Shown piece by piece: positions 1 through 8,530 of a stretch of DNA of 64,000 nt. Location: assembly GCF_051659545.1 (NCBI RefSeq), contig NZ_JBOFOR010000273.1, forward strand, positions 62,001 through 126,000, read 5' to 3'. The notes below the pieces were generated by a model. It saw only the letters and a list, made by a program, of their open reading frames with translations. It made no database searches and was not told where the DNA came from. This DNA comes from JBOFOR01 sp051659545 (GTDB taxonomy: Bacteria > Bacillota > Clostridia > Peptostreptococcales > Peptostreptococcaceae). Position 1 is the first letter of the stretch; each line of letters starts with the position of its first letter. The position numbers and the translations under genes are program-made.

Positions 1-144
1 AACTGAATTCAATACTTTTTTATCTTCAAATATCTGTCTAGATATAACATCTGCATCTATTATATCTATGTTATATTCTTTAAATATACTTGAAAGACAA
101 CTTTTTCCACAACCTATATTACCTGTTAGTCCTAATATTAACAT
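1..144 (-). CDS. coaE: Dephospho-CoA kinase, N-terminal part (runs off window)
   Basis: Dephospho-CoA kinase carries out the last step of coenzyme A synthesis, ATP-dependent 3'-phosphorylation of dephospho-CoA. Only the first 48 residues are in the window. They begin MLILGLTGNIGCGKS, which is the Walker A loop of the family, followed by IIDADVISRQ, the usual substrate-site segment. The start ATG lies 8 nt after the polA stop, with GGTGATGAA as a ribosome binding site, so it is the second gene of a polA-coaE operon, a common arrangement in Firmicutes. The identification is firm despite the truncation. Confidence 0.93.
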   Translation of the reverse strand, partial: MLILGLTGNIGCGKSCLSSIFKEYNIDIIDADVISRQIFEDKKVLNSV

Positions 145-152
145 TTCATCAC

Positions 153-2801
153 CTACTTCGTTTCATACCAAGAGTTACCTGTATTTAAATCTACATCTAA
201 ATTCACATCCATAATAACTGCATTTTCCATTTCTTCTTTAACTATCTTTTGTACTAATTCTATTTCATCATCTACAGCTTCAACAATAAGTTCATCGTGA
301 ACTTGAAGTATAAGCTTTGACTTAAGATTTTTTTCTTCTAACTTTTTATATACATTTACCATAGCTATTTTAATTATATCTGCTGCACTACCTTGAATAG
401 GTGCATTCATAGCAGCTCTTTTTCCTGCATTTCTCATCATAAAGTTACTAGAATTTATCTCTGGTATATATCTTCTTCTATTTAGTATAGTCGTTACATA
501 TCCATTCTCAGTAGCACTTTCTATAACTTCATCCATAAATACTTTTATTTTATTATATTTATTGAAGTAATTTTCTATATATTCTTTTGCCTGTCTTACT
601 GGTATATGTAAATCCTCTGATAATCCAAAGTCACTTTTACCATATACAATACCAAAGTTAACTGCCTTGGCATCACTTCTTTGCTTATTCGTTACTTGTT
701 TTAAATCTACTTCAAATATTTGAGATGCTGTTTTAGTATGTATATCTTCATTGTTTTCAAAAGCTTCTAACATAGTTTCATCTTGACTCATGTGAGCAAG
801 TACCCTAAGCTCTACTTGTGAATAATCCGCATCCACCAATTTACAGTGTTCATCTGATATAAATACTTTTCTTATATTTCTTCCCATTTCTAATTTAACA
901 GGTATATTTTGAAGATTTGGTTCTGTAGAAGAAATTCTTCCTGTTGTAGTTATAGTTTGGTTAAAAGATGAATGTATTCTATTACTAATAGGATTTACTA
1001 TTGATAATAAGCCTTCAACATAAGTTGAATTCAACTTTACTATTTGTCTATACTCTGTTATTTTATCAATTATTGGACTTTGATCTCTTAATTTATCTAA
1101 TACTTCTGCATTAGTAGAGTAGCCAGTCTTAGTTTTCTTAACTACTGGTAATTGCAATTTCTCAAATAGTATTACTCCCAACTGTTTTGGAGAGTTTATA
1201 TTAAATTCTTCTCCAGCCATTTCATAAATTTCTTTTTCTAAAGTTTTTATTTTTATCCTAAATTCTTCTCCTAGTTCATTTAACTTTTCTTTGTCTACCT
1301 TTATACCTTCAAACTCCATTTCTCCTAAAACTTCCACTAAAGGCATTTCTATATGATAAAATAAGCCGTCTATTTCCATTTCATTTAGATCATCTTCCAT
1401 AATAGGCATTACTCTATAAACTGTATTTAGTATTTCACTAATATACTGGCTTAACTCTTCAAATTCTAAGTCTTCATATTTTTTAGTTTTTACTCCCTTG
1501 CCTAATAGTTCTTCTTCTGACTTAACCTTTTGAGTTAAATATTTCATAGCTATTGCACTACATTCATAAGAAGTTGATGAAGTAGAATCTATCAAGTATT
1601 CAGCTATTGTAATATCAAAGTTTATATTTTCTAATTTTATGTTGTAAGGTCTTAATGCTAAATAGTCGTCCTTTAAATTATATCCAAATTTCTTTATTTC
1701 ATTGCTTCTAAGTACATTTTCAAATTTAGACAATTGTTCCTCTTTTATGTAGTATATGTCCTCACCATTTAAACTTATGAACATATACATAATATTTTTA
1801 TCAAGTATATTTCCATGTTTTCTTACCGTCTTAATGATAATTTTTTTGTTTTCTTCTATGTTTTTTATTAGTTCATCTACATTCTCTAGTTCTTTTATAT
1901 TAACTTCTATCGCTTTAGATTCACTTTCTTTACCACCATCTAAATTTGCTATTCTTGTCATTAAACTTGTAAATCCTAAGTATTTAAATTCTTCTATAAT
2001 ATCGTCTTTTTTATAGTCTCCATATTTTAGATCTTCTAAATTTATTTCTATTGGAACATCTCTTATTATTGTTGCTAATCTTTTGCTCATTATTGCTAAT
2101 TCTTTATTTTCAATTATTTTTGTTTTTACACTACCCTTTAGTTTGTCTACATTTTCAATTATACCTTCTATATTAGAAAATTCTTTTATTAATTTTATTC
2201 CTGTTTTTTCTCCTACACCTGGTACTCCTGGAATATTATCTGATTTATCTCCCATAAGACCTTTTAAGTCTATAAATTGGGTAGGTGTCATTTCATATTT
2301 TTCTATAACAGAATTAAAGTCATATTCTTCAACTTCTCCAATACCTTTTTTAGTTATTAAAGTTGTAGTTTTATCTGAAGCTAATTGTATAGCATCTTTA
2401 TCTCCCGTTACTATGTATACCTTATATCCATTTTCTTCTCCAATTTTTGAAACAGTACCTATTATATCATCTGCTTCGTAACCATCAATTTCCAATCTAT
2501 TTATATTGAACTTGTCTAATAGTTTTTTTAATGGTTCAAACTGTTCTTTTAGTTCATCTGCCATCTTCTTTCTACCAGCTTTATAAGCTTCATATTCTAG
2601 ATGCCTAAAAGTAGGTGCTTTTCTATCAAATGCTACACTTATATGAGTTGGCTTATATGTATCTATTATTTTAAATAACATTGTTGTAAATCCATATATA
2701 GCATTTGTTTTTAAACCTTCTTTATTATTCATTTCTGGTAAGGCAAAAAATGCCCTGTTTATTATTGAATTTCCATCTATTATAATTAATCGTTTATCCA
2801 A
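153..2801 (-). CDS. polA: DNA polymerase I
   Basis: Replication and repair polymerase with the full three-domain layout. The N-terminal 5'-nuclease domain (about 1-290) begins with IIIDGNSIINRAFFAL and contains GDKSDNIPGVPGVG. A central 3'-5' exonuclease-like domain (about 300-480) shows no DxE catalytic motif where one is expected, so proofreading is probably lost, as in Bacillus and Thermus PolA. The C-terminal polymerase domain contains DYSQVELRVLAH, the O-helix RSDAKAVNFGIVYG and QVHDELIVE. I chose the TTG start at 2801 because GGAG sits 8 nt upstream and it gives the family-like MDKRLIIIDGNS; ATG at 2807 and GTG at 2810 are alternatives with poor spacing. Cotranscribed with coaE. Confidence 0.95.
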   Translation of the reverse strand: MDKRLIIIDGNSIINRAFFALPEMNNKEGLKTNAIYGFTTMLFKIIDTYKPTHISVAFDRKAPTFRHLEYEAYKAGRKKMADELKEQFEPLKKLLDKFNINRLEIDGYEADDIIGTVSKIGEENGYKVYIVTGDKDAIQLASDKTTTLITKKGIGEVEEYDFNSVIEKYEMTPTQFIDLKGLMGDKSDNIPGVPGVGEKTGIKLIKEFSNIEGIIENVDKLKGSVKTKIIENKELAIMSKRLATIIRDVPIEINLEDLKYGDYKKDDIIEEFKYLGFTSLMTRIANLDGGKESESKAIEVNIKELENVDELIKNIEENKKIIIKTVRKHGNILDKNIMYMFISLNGEDIYYIKEEQLSKFENVLRSNEIKKFGYNLKDDYLALRPYNIKLENINFDITIAEYLIDSTSSTSYECSAIAMKYLTQKVKSEEELLGKGVKTKKYEDLEFEELSQYISEILNTVYRVMPIMEDDLNEMEIDGLFYHIEMPLVEVLGEMEFEGIKVDKEKLNELGEEFRIKIKTLEKEIYEMAGEEFNINSPKQLGVILFEKLQLPVVKKTKTGYSTNAEVLDKLRDQSPIIDKITEYRQIVKLNSTYVEGLLSIVNPISNRIHSSFNQTITTTGRISSTEPNLQNIPVKLEMGRNIRKVFISDEHCKLVDADYSQVELRVLAHMSQDETMLEAFENNEDIHTKTASQIFEVDLKQVTNKQRSDAKAVNFGIVYGKSDFGLSEDLHIPVRQAKEYIENYFNKYNKIKVFMDEVIESATENGYVTTILNRRRYIPEINSSNFMMRNAGKRAAMNAPIQGSAADIIKIAMVNVYKKLEEKNLKSKLILQVHDELIVEAVDDEIELVQKIVKEEMENAVIMDVNLDVDLNTGNSWYETK

Positions 2802-2908
2802 ATTCATCACTCCCGTGTTTTTATAAAATTTATCTTATTGATATTATATACAAATATCCTATTATTTAATATTACCATAATATTTGTAGTATATTAAGAT
2901 TAAAATGT

Positions 2909-2937
2909 TGCAAACTGTTTTCCGTACTGGTATAATT
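2909..2937 (+). promoter_or_regulatory. Promoter of tRNA-Leu
   Basis: TTGCAA (2909-2914), a 17-bp spacer and TATAAT (2932-2937) end 12 nt before the tRNA gene. This is a strong match to a housekeeping sigma factor promoter. Confidence 0.75.
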
Positions 2938-2949
2938 ATTTTATAATAT

Positions 2950-3035
2950 GCCGGATTGGCGGAATGGCAGACGCGACGGACTCAAAATCCGTTGGTTTAA
3001 GTATCGTGTGGGTTCGAGTCCCACATCCGGCACCA
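2950..3035 (+). tRNA. tRNA-Leu, anticodon CAA
   Basis: The 86-nt sequence folds as a class II tRNA. The acceptor stem is GCCGGAT/ATCCGGC, the anticodon stem is ACGGA/TCCGT with loop CTCAAAA (anticodon CAA at 2983-2985), there is a long variable arm, the T stem-loop is GTGGG-TTCGAGT-CCCAC, and the 3' CCA is encoded. It reads UUG leucine codons. The 3' half from the anticodon loop onward is repeated at 18782-18839 and served as the integration site of the adjoining element; the gene is kept intact. Confidence 0.97.
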
Positions 3036-3037
3036 AT
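2980..3037 (+). repeat. Attachment site (left copy), 58 bp, inside tRNA-Leu
   Basis: This segment, from the last base of the anticodon stem to two bases past the CCA end, is identical over 58 bp to 18782-18839. Direct repeats of a tRNA 3' end that frame an integrase gene are the standard footprint of tyrosine-recombinase integration. The shared block begins at the anticodon loop, where such enzymes commonly cross over. Confidence 0.93.
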
Positions 3038-3047
3038 AAGTATTTTC

Positions 3048-3084
3048 AAGGGTTTCAACTATTTTAGTTGGAACTCTTTTATTT
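3048..3084 (+). terminator. Terminator behind tRNA-Leu supplied by the element
   Basis: A 12-bp stem (AAGGGTTTCAAC with GTTGGAACTCTT, two G-U pairs) is followed by TTTTATTTT. It lies just inside the element and replaces the original tRNA terminator, which now sits beyond the right repeat at 18843-18876. Confidence 0.6.
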
Positions 3085-3152
3085 TGCAAAAAAATAGGTA
3101 GTCCGTCAAGGTGGTCTAAAAATAATAAAGAATATGAAAGTGAGGTATTGCA

Positions 3153-4139
3153 ATGTCTAGAACTATGTTAAAGGTAGATAAAAATAAATATTCGAATTCG
3201 TTAATAAGAAAGTCCGAGATTTTTATGTCCGACTTCACATTTGAAGAATTCTTTAATGTATTTGATGAATTTATAACTCTGAAAACATTAGAAGGACTAG
3301 CACCTAGAAGTCTTCACGATTATCAAACTAATACGAGGTATTTCAAAGAATATCTTGAACAAGAACAACGAACTGCACTAATCCGCTGTGTTGATATTGA
3401 TGTGTTTAGAGGGTATGTTTTCTATATGCACCAAGAAAAAGAGTTCAAACCTTGCACTATAAATATTAGGCTTAGAACTTTAAAGGCTTATTTAAAGTGG
3501 TTATTTAAAGAAGGTTATATTGACGAAGATATTGCTACTAGAATTAAACTTGTAAAAGAGCCACTAGATACTATTGTTCCTCTATCGGATAGCGATGTTA
3601 AGAAATTACTAAGAGTTCCAAACAAAGAAACCTATTCTGGGTTAAGAGATTTTACAATTATGGTTGTTATGTTGGATTGTGGAATACGTGTTGGTGAGTT
3701 GGTTAATCTAAAAGTTGAAAATATTGACTTGAAGGGTAGATGTATAAACGTACCTTCTGAAATTGCTAAAGCTAGAACCTTTAGGCAAATGCCTATTTCA
3801 TCTAAAACTGTGAAATTGCTTAAGGATATAATTGCTATTGTTGAGGATACTGATTATCTATTCCCTTCTGCATATGGAAATAAGCTTGATACTAACCAAG
3901 TTATAAATTCATTTAGGAAATATGGAAAGTCTGCAAATATAAAGACTAAATGTACTCCCCATGTATTCAGGCATACTTTCGCCTTGAACTTCATTAAAGG
4001 TGGTGGTGATGTATTCGCACTACAAAGAATACTTGGACATAGTACTTTAGATATGTCTAGGAGATATATACAGTTGTCTGATAAAGACTTAATGAAGAAA
4101 CACAAAGAGGTATCACCTCTATCTAAATTCTTGAAGTAG
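3153..4139 (+). CDS. Tyrosine recombinase / integrase
   Basis: A 328-residue XerC/D-type integrase, presumably responsible for inserting and excising the element at tRNA-Leu. The N-terminal SAM-like core-binding domain (about 30-140) starts with TLEGLAPRSLHDYQTNTRYF. The C-terminal catalytic domain carries the first catalytic Arg in DCGIRVGELVNL, the HxxR box in HVFRHTFALNF, the downstream His in LGHSTLDMSRRY and the nucleophilic Tyr in RRYIQLSDKD. The start ATG has GAGGT upstream. It is the first gene inside the left attachment site and reads away from it. No excisionase is clearly identifiable; one of the small HTH genes may fill that role. Confidence 0.93.
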   Translation: MSRTMLKVDKNKYSNSLIRKSEIFMSDFTFEEFFNVFDEFITLKTLEGLAPRSLHDYQTNTRYFKEYLEQEQRTALIRCVDIDVFRGYVFYMHQEKEFKPCTINIRLRTLKAYLKWLFKEGYIDEDIATRIKLVKEPLDTIVPLSDSDVKKLLRVPNKETYSGLRDFTIMVVMLDCGIRVGELVNLKVENIDLKGRCINVPSEIAKARTFRQMPISSKTVKLLKDIIAIVEDTDYLFPSAYGNKLDTNQVINSFRKYGKSANIKTKCTPHVFRHTFALNFIKGGGDVFALQRILGHSTLDMSRRYIQLSDKDLMKKHKEVSPLSKFLK

Positions 4140-4158
4140 AGAAGGTTATAATACTTCT

Positions 4159-4689
4159 CTACAACCACACTTCTTCATCATATTTCATAAGAACATTCAC
4201 TACACGTTGTTCAATTTGACCTTTATAGTATTCACTTAATTCTTTTGCATAAGTATTCCTAGCATCACAATATACTGAATATGCTTCATCAACATTATCA
4301 AAATACCCAAGATGAATTCGCTCACCGAATTTAGTTATTCTACATTTATATTTGTTTCTACTTTTCTCAAATGTAATACCCGGTGGTAACTCACTCCCAC
4401 TTTGAACATTAGTAAAGAATGAATTTAAATCTTGTGGTATAAAACATATCGTATCTTTGCTATATAATTCTAATCCTAATATATCCTTATCTAATGAATA
4501 GTATTTACATCTATGGTCTTTGGCATCATAGAAAGGCATATCTACTACATCATTGTAGAAGTTTTCAAATGTGAGCCATTCTTCTGCTATTTCTACATCT
4601 TTATATGATGGATACCTATTTCTATATTTGTCACTACATCTTATCTGCATATCCTTCCACATTCTATCTATTCTATTTCTATCATTCAT
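4159..4689 (-). CDS. AP2-domain, HNH-like phage protein
   Basis: A 176-residue protein of a type common in phages and integrative elements. Residues about 5-60 (RIDRMWKDMQIRC, PSYKDVEIAEEWLTFENFYN) followed by LDKDIL resemble the body of phage HNH-type proteins. Residues about 103-160 (PPGITFEKSRNKYKCRI, RIHLGYFDNVDEAYSVYCDA) form a clear AP2 DNA-binding domain. I see no intact H-N-H catalytic triad, so it may bind DNA without cutting, or be a degenerate homing endonuclease. It converges on the integrase with a 19-bp gap. Its promoter at 4706-4733 belongs to the three-member shared promoter set. Confidence 0.65.
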   Translation of the reverse strand: MNDRNRIDRMWKDMQIRCSDKYRNRYPSYKDVEIAEEWLTFENFYNDVVDMPFYDAKDHRCKYYSLDKDILGLELYSKDTICFIPQDLNSFFTNVQSGSELPPGITFEKSRNKYKCRITKFGERIHLGYFDNVDEAYSVYCDARNTYAKELSEYYKGQIEQRVVNVLMKYDEEVWL

Positions 4690-4705
4690 AAATTCGCCCC
4701 TATAT

Positions 4706-4733
4706 ATTATACATATTTAAAATATGATTGTAA
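4706..4733 (-). promoter_or_regulatory. Element promoter, TTACAA-16-TATAAT type
   Basis: On the minus strand TTACAA (4728-4733), a 16-bp spacer and TATAAT (4706-4711) precede the AP2-domain gene. The same layout and the flanking TGTTACA and ATGTATAATA are found at 8230-8257 and 14738-14765. Confidence 0.6.
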
Positions 4734-4881
4734 CACCAACTTTAAGCTATTCTGATGCCTTTCTGATAAGTTTCCTTCATTAATATATACATTTGTATTA
4801 AAGCATTATTTTGAAGTCTTAAAATGTAAAAGTACTGAACTTTTATAATGTTTAAAATAAAACTTTTGTGTATATAGACAT

Positions 4882-4909
4882 AAAAAAGGTATAGAAATTA
4901 AGCTCTACC
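4882..4909 (-). terminator. Terminator behind decayed gene
   Basis: On the minus strand GGTAGAG and CTATACC form a stem with one mismatch, followed by a run of six T. It lies just past the inferred stop of the pseudogene at 4921. Confidence 0.5.
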
Positions 4910-4920
4910 CTAAATTACCT

Positions 4921-5335
4921 TTAACCTAATACTACATCGAAGTTTTCATTTTTACCTAGCAAAGTAACCGTCTTACTATTCCCGTATTACCTCCACCACC
5001 AAGTAGCATTTGAGGTATAGATAGATATTTACCATCAGTGGTTTTCATTAATCCACTTTGAGCTAACATATCATATTTACTTAATTCCTCATATATAACT
5101 TCTACCCCCTTACTATTGAATAGTTCTGATAACTTTAATGTCTTTCCTGTCTTCGGGTCTTTAATTAACTCACTTTGGTCATTCTGTCGTACTTAGATAG
5201 TTTTTTATAAGTGACTTCTCTATTCTCTTGTATTATTTCATTTTTTGCATAGTGTTACCATCATATAGCCATCAAATCTATACCCTTTCTTTTTTAATTT
5301 TTTAAATTTATTTATAGCTTATTACAATCACTTCA
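4921..5335 (-). pseudogene. Frameshifted phage/element gene remnant
   Basis: No single frame is open here, but three minus-strand frames join into one plausible protein of about 135 residues. Segments in order are KKGYRFDGYMMVTL, then KNEIIQENREVTYKKLSKYD, then ELIKDPKTGKTLKLSELF continuing to LSIPQMLLGGGGNTG, and finally NSKTVTLLGKNENFDVVLG before a TAA at 4921-4923. At least three frame changes are needed, and no start is apparent. The end is followed by a terminator, which fits a once-real gene. The family is not recognised. Confidence 0.55.
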
Positions 5336-5958
5336 ATTTTGATTTCTAAACTTGATTAACCTTACAGCTGTATTATACATATTTTTTAATCAGATATAAC
5401 AGTTTCTAGATATTTTCTAAATATTGTTATATTTAATTTTAGTAAGCTATTGCAACTGTTTCACCCATCGTATATATTATTGATAGCTTAGTTATATTAC
5501 TAAACTTTTCTTACCTTTTGGGGCTAAAAATATCAAAAAATCTCCATTTAGGCATTTTGTGTAATTTTAGGCTTCCCTCGTCCTGACACCCCTTCAGAAC
5601 TCCCTAGAAAATTAGTGGGGGGGTATAACCCTTGATACCACTCAACTCTATCCATTTTACTCTTATATTGTCACATTTGTTTTTAATTTTAATATCTTAT
5701 ATATTTGCTCTAAAAACATCTATAAATACACTAAAATAACTGCTTTTTATGCTATATTTTCATCATTTTCTAATCATTTTTAATAATTTTTTTACCATTT
5801 TTTTAATATTTTTATACAGTTTTTTAGTAATAATTAAAGATAAATCTACCTAAATAAACTTACCTTTAACTACTACTAATGCTAACTTATCATTCTATAT
5901 CTTCATCTTCTACATATATATTACTTAAATCTAAAGATATATCTAAACTTATAAGTTC
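5336..5958. other. AT-rich non-coding stretch
   Basis: Apart from the short open frame at 5548-5655 I see no gene here. A run of seven G at 5627-5633 next to TATAACCC is the only striking local feature. The rest is low-complexity AT-rich sequence, probably decayed element DNA. Confidence 0.4.
5548..5655 (-). CDS. Possible 35-aa ORF or gene relic
   Basis: A short minus-strand frame encodes MDRVEWYQGLYPPTNFLGS followed by a basic tail ending KPKITQNA. The composition (many P, G, W and Y codons) is protein-like and unlike random AT-rich sequence, and it reads like the C-terminal end of a phage protein. The upstream frame closes immediately and the ribosome binding site is weak, so it may be a relic. 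Function unknown. Confidence 0.3.
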   Translation of the reverse strand: MDRVEWYQGLYPPTNFLGSSEGVSGRGKPKITQNA

Positions 5959-7077
5959 TTATTCTTCTCTGAACTTTCGTTTATTTTTTTCAGCTCTTGC
6001 TTTTATCTTTTCATATATATTCTTATATTCAACTTCTGTTTCTTCTTCATCTAAATTATTTATTTCTTCAACTATATCTTTACCCAATGTAGTTTCTGCT
6101 ATTTTTATACCTTGCTCCATTATTTCTTGTTCTTCTATTTCTGTATAATTAACATCAATAATATCTTTTTCCTCACTATCAACTACATCTTCATTACATC
6201 CATATACTTCAATTATTTTAAACTTATTTCTTAATATACAAAGTAATAAATCTTTATCTACCGACATACACCTATCATTATCTAATTTCACAACTATCCA
6301 ATCATCTTCATCTATATAGTCATCCTTTGTTAATACTTTTTCAAAAATTATCTTAATTACATCTTCTTTAGTTCTTTGCTTTGCATTTCCATAATGTATT
6401 TGTTCATACATTTCATCTTCATTATCATAACAAGGTTCATCTACACAAACTTTTCCACTACTTAAATCCTCTAATAGCCTTTCATTGTATCCATTCATAT
6501 TAAGAATATGACTATCAGACAATACATCATCATTATTATTTATTAGCACTCCTATTGTGCTAGTCCTCATAGTACTTCTACATCTATCCTCATATAAAAG
6601 TTCAACTCCTATAAATCGTTCTTCTATACCATTTTTACTTAATACTTCATTTAATTCTAATGGCTGAATTCCCCTATCCTTTTTTAAATTATCTTCTTCA
6701 AATTTAATAGGTTTGTCCATACTTTCATCAACTTTTTCTAGTACTTCTTTTATCATTTCTTCATTAGACTTTATAGGTAACATATCTCTAAACATAAAGT
6801 TACTTAAACTTGCCATATTTATTTCACTTTTTAATGATTGCTTTCTATCTTTAAATTTAGTTTCCATCACAGTTATAGCCCCCTCTATCTCTATCATAGC
6901 TATATTAGTTTCTTCTATAAATAAAGCATTGCCATAGCCTTTTAGTTTTGTTGTAGCTATACCTTGTTCCTTCATAACCTTCTTTATCTTATATAAGCTA
7001 AACTTATTATCATACACTTCTACTAAATCTTTAACTTTGTAATAAACTTTATTACTATAAATAATTCTATTTATCAT
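5959..7077 (-). CDS. Element protein of unknown function, 372 aa
   Basis: I do not recognise this family. The N-terminal 60 residues (YYKVKDLVEVYDNKFSLYKI, then KVMKEQGIATTKLKGYG) look like a helix-turn-helix or excisionase-type DNA-binding fold. The middle and C-terminal parts are rich in Glu, Asp and Ile, and the end is basic (KIKARAEKNKRKFREE), so it is acidic with a basic tail. There is no signal peptide or membrane segment. GGAGG lies 10 nt before the ATG. It is followed by decayed DNA and preceded by the antirepressor gene in the same direction, so it may belong to the element's control or replication region. Confidence 0.55.
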   Translation of the reverse strand: MINRIIYSNKVYYKVKDLVEVYDNKFSLYKIKKVMKEQGIATTKLKGYGNALFIEETNIAMIEIEGAITVMETKFKDRKQSLKSEINMASLSNFMFRDMLPIKSNEEMIKEVLEKVDESMDKPIKFEEDNLKKDRGIQPLELNEVLSKNGIEERFIGVELLYEDRCRSTMRTSTIGVLINNNDDVLSDSHILNMNGYNERLLEDLSSGKVCVDEPCYDNEDEMYEQIHYGNAKQRTKEDVIKIIFEKVLTKDDYIDEDDWIVVKLDNDRCMSVDKDLLLCILRNKFKIIEVYGCNEDVVDSEEKDIIDVNYTEIEEQEIMEQGIKIAETTLGKDIVEEINNLDEEETEVEYKNIYEKIKARAEKNKRKFREE

Positions 7078-7183
7078 TTTAAATCATCCTCCATATTTTA
7101 ATTTTTTAATATTTAGGTGTAGATATATTTTCTACACCTAAACTCATTCAGTTATCATTCTCATCAGATAGTTAAATATATAC

Positions 7184-7282
7184 TTATGCTAATTTGTCAG
7201 TCAGATTATTTAATTCATATTCATACATCTTTTTCTTTATTAGCTTTGTTATAGCTACTTCACCTTTACCAAGTAAAACTGT
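7184..7282 (-). pseudogene. Cut-off C-terminal end of the antirepressor frame
   Basis: Directly after the TAA that ends the Rha/KilAC protein, the same frame stays open for about 32 codons (TVLLGKGEVAITKLIKKKMY and on to a TAA at 7184-7186). The join, GFVN-stop-TVLLGKGEVAITK, matches the way KilAC-type proteins usually end, where a Gln often stands at the stop position. A single CAA to TAA change would explain it. Confidence 0.55.
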
Positions 7283-7903
7283 TTAATTTACAAACCCTTT
7301 AGGTGTTTCTACCTTATTATATTTGAAGTATTTTCTATCAACATAAATTTGATAAGGTTGATTATTTTTCATTAATATACCATTATCCCTTAGAAAAGCA
7401 AATAACTTCTTTTGACCTATTTCTTTTCCATTTATCTTTAAATCCTTGCTATTTAATAATTTAGCAAATGTATTTATATATGTTGTATCACTAGATTTCA
7501 TTACCGCTCTTGCAAATATTACTAGAGGTTCATTCACTTCTATCTGTTGTTGCAAGTTATCTTTTATTATTTGTTCCATTTTTTCAAATATTTCTATATA
7601 TTTCAATTTCCATTTCAATGCTTTCTTACCATTAAAGCCCATACATAATAAACTAAATCCACTCTTTGTCATAAGATATTGTTTTTGCTCTCTGTCATAA
7701 TTATCTTTATATGTACTTTCGAAAAATAGATTGGTCGAACTTTCGACCGATGTTTTTATAATTTCCTCTATCGTATTTTCTATCTTTTCAATTACGTGCT
7801 TATGCTCTTTTCCAAAGTTTGTAGCTACTTCTCTTGAAGAAACTACTTGTACCTCATTAACCTCTATTATCTTTATATCTTCATTACTTATCATTTGTCG
7901 CAT
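7283..7903 (-). CDS. Phage Rha/KilAC-type antirepressor, probably truncated
   Basis: A 206-residue phage regulatory protein. Residues about 10-110 (VVSSREVATNFGKEHKHVIE, then YLMTKSGFSLLCMGFNGKKA) are a Rha domain, known from phage regulators. Residues about 125-206 (KINGKEIGQKKLFAFLRDNG, then DRKYFKYNKVETPKGFVN) form a KilAC/antirepressor C-terminal domain. The frame continues past the stop with about 32 further family-like codons, so the protein seems to have lost its last strand or helix by a nonsense change. AAGGGGG precedes the chosen ATG. Such proteins normally relieve repression or act in phage DNA control. Confidence 0.8.
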   Translation of the reverse strand: MRQMISNEDIKIIEVNEVQVVSSREVATNFGKEHKHVIEKIENTIEEIIKTSVESSTNLFFESTYKDNYDREQKQYLMTKSGFSLLCMGFNGKKALKWKLKYIEIFEKMEQIIKDNLQQQIEVNEPLVIFARAVMKSSDTTYINTFAKLLNSKDLKINGKEIGQKKLFAFLRDNGILMKNNQPYQIYVDRKYFKYNKVETPKGFVN

Positions 7904-7969
7904 ACTACATCTACCCCCTTCTTATTTATCTTAATTTTCTGACACTTCATTTTGTAAAAATATCCTACA

Positions 7970-8176
7970 TTATGTTTCCAATATATCTATAATATCTTGT
8001 ATCATATAATCTAATTCTTCTTCATATACACTAGATATTTGTTTACCGTATTTATAAGCATAACTTATTGTTGTATCACTTACTCCTAACCTTTTAGATA
8101 TCTTAGTTTTAGTTAAACCTACATCTATAAGCTTTTTTATCTTTTCTACTGTTCTATTTGGTTTATTTTCAATCAT
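7970..8176 (-). CDS. Small helix-turn-helix protein
   Basis: A 68-residue protein beginning MIENKPNRTVEKIKKLID. The segment GLTKTKISKRLGVSDTTISY is a clear helix-turn-helix of the resolvase/transposase-like or homeodomain-like kind. I start at the ATG at 8176 because GAGAGG lies the right distance upstream; an in-frame TTG at 8191 overlaps that site and is less likely. Its own promoter is one of three element promoters with matching TTACA sequences, so it is a candidate for the repressor or excisionase that controls them. That link is inference. Confidence 0.65.
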   Translation of the reverse strand: MIENKPNRTVEKIKKLIDVGLTKTKISKRLGVSDTTISYAYKYGKQISSVYEEELDYMIQDIIDILET

Positions 8177-8229
8177 TTTTATACCTCTCAATTTCTATTT
8201 TTCTAGCTTTTATCTTGCCTTACATTTAT

Positions 8230-8257
8230 ATTATACATTTTTATTTCACAGGTGTAA
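8230..8257 (-). promoter_or_regulatory. Element promoter, TTACAC-16-TATAAT type
   Basis: Minus-strand TTACAC (8252-8257), a 16-bp spacer and TATAAT (8230-8235) precede the small HTH gene. It shares TGTTACA and ATGTATAATA with the promoters at 4706 and 14738. Confidence 0.6.
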
Positions 8258-8321
8258 CAGACTGCTCAACAGTTTTTCAATTTATTTTAAACCTGTAAAT
8301 TTCAATACTTCCAAACAAAAA

Positions 8322-8341
8322 AGTATGCAAAATTGCATACT
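8322..8341. promoter_or_regulatory. Inverted repeat between divergent genes
   Basis: AGTATGCA and TGCATACT face each other over a 4-bp AAAT centre, in the 350-bp gap between the leftward HTH gene and the rightward Cys-cluster gene. It could be an operator for the HTH protein. On the minus strand it is followed by six T, so it could also be a terminator. I see nothing else in this gap except the promoter at 8230. Confidence 0.35.
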
Positions 8342-8530
8342 CTGATTATTTAAAACTAGAATTTTATTTAAAAGTCAAATTTAGTTAAAATCAATATTTT
8401 ATTATACTAATTTAAAATTTAATTTCAATTTTAATATATAAAAACTATAAAATTAGTTCTATTAAATATAGTTATGAATATAGTTGTATTAATAATTTTA
8501 AAATTAATACAATATGGGGGGAATATAAAT

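Noticed and set aside
1756..2481. Open frames on the + strand inside polA
   Set aside because: They are antisense shadows of polA with Ser/Ile/Phe-rich low-complexity translations and no ribosome binding sites.
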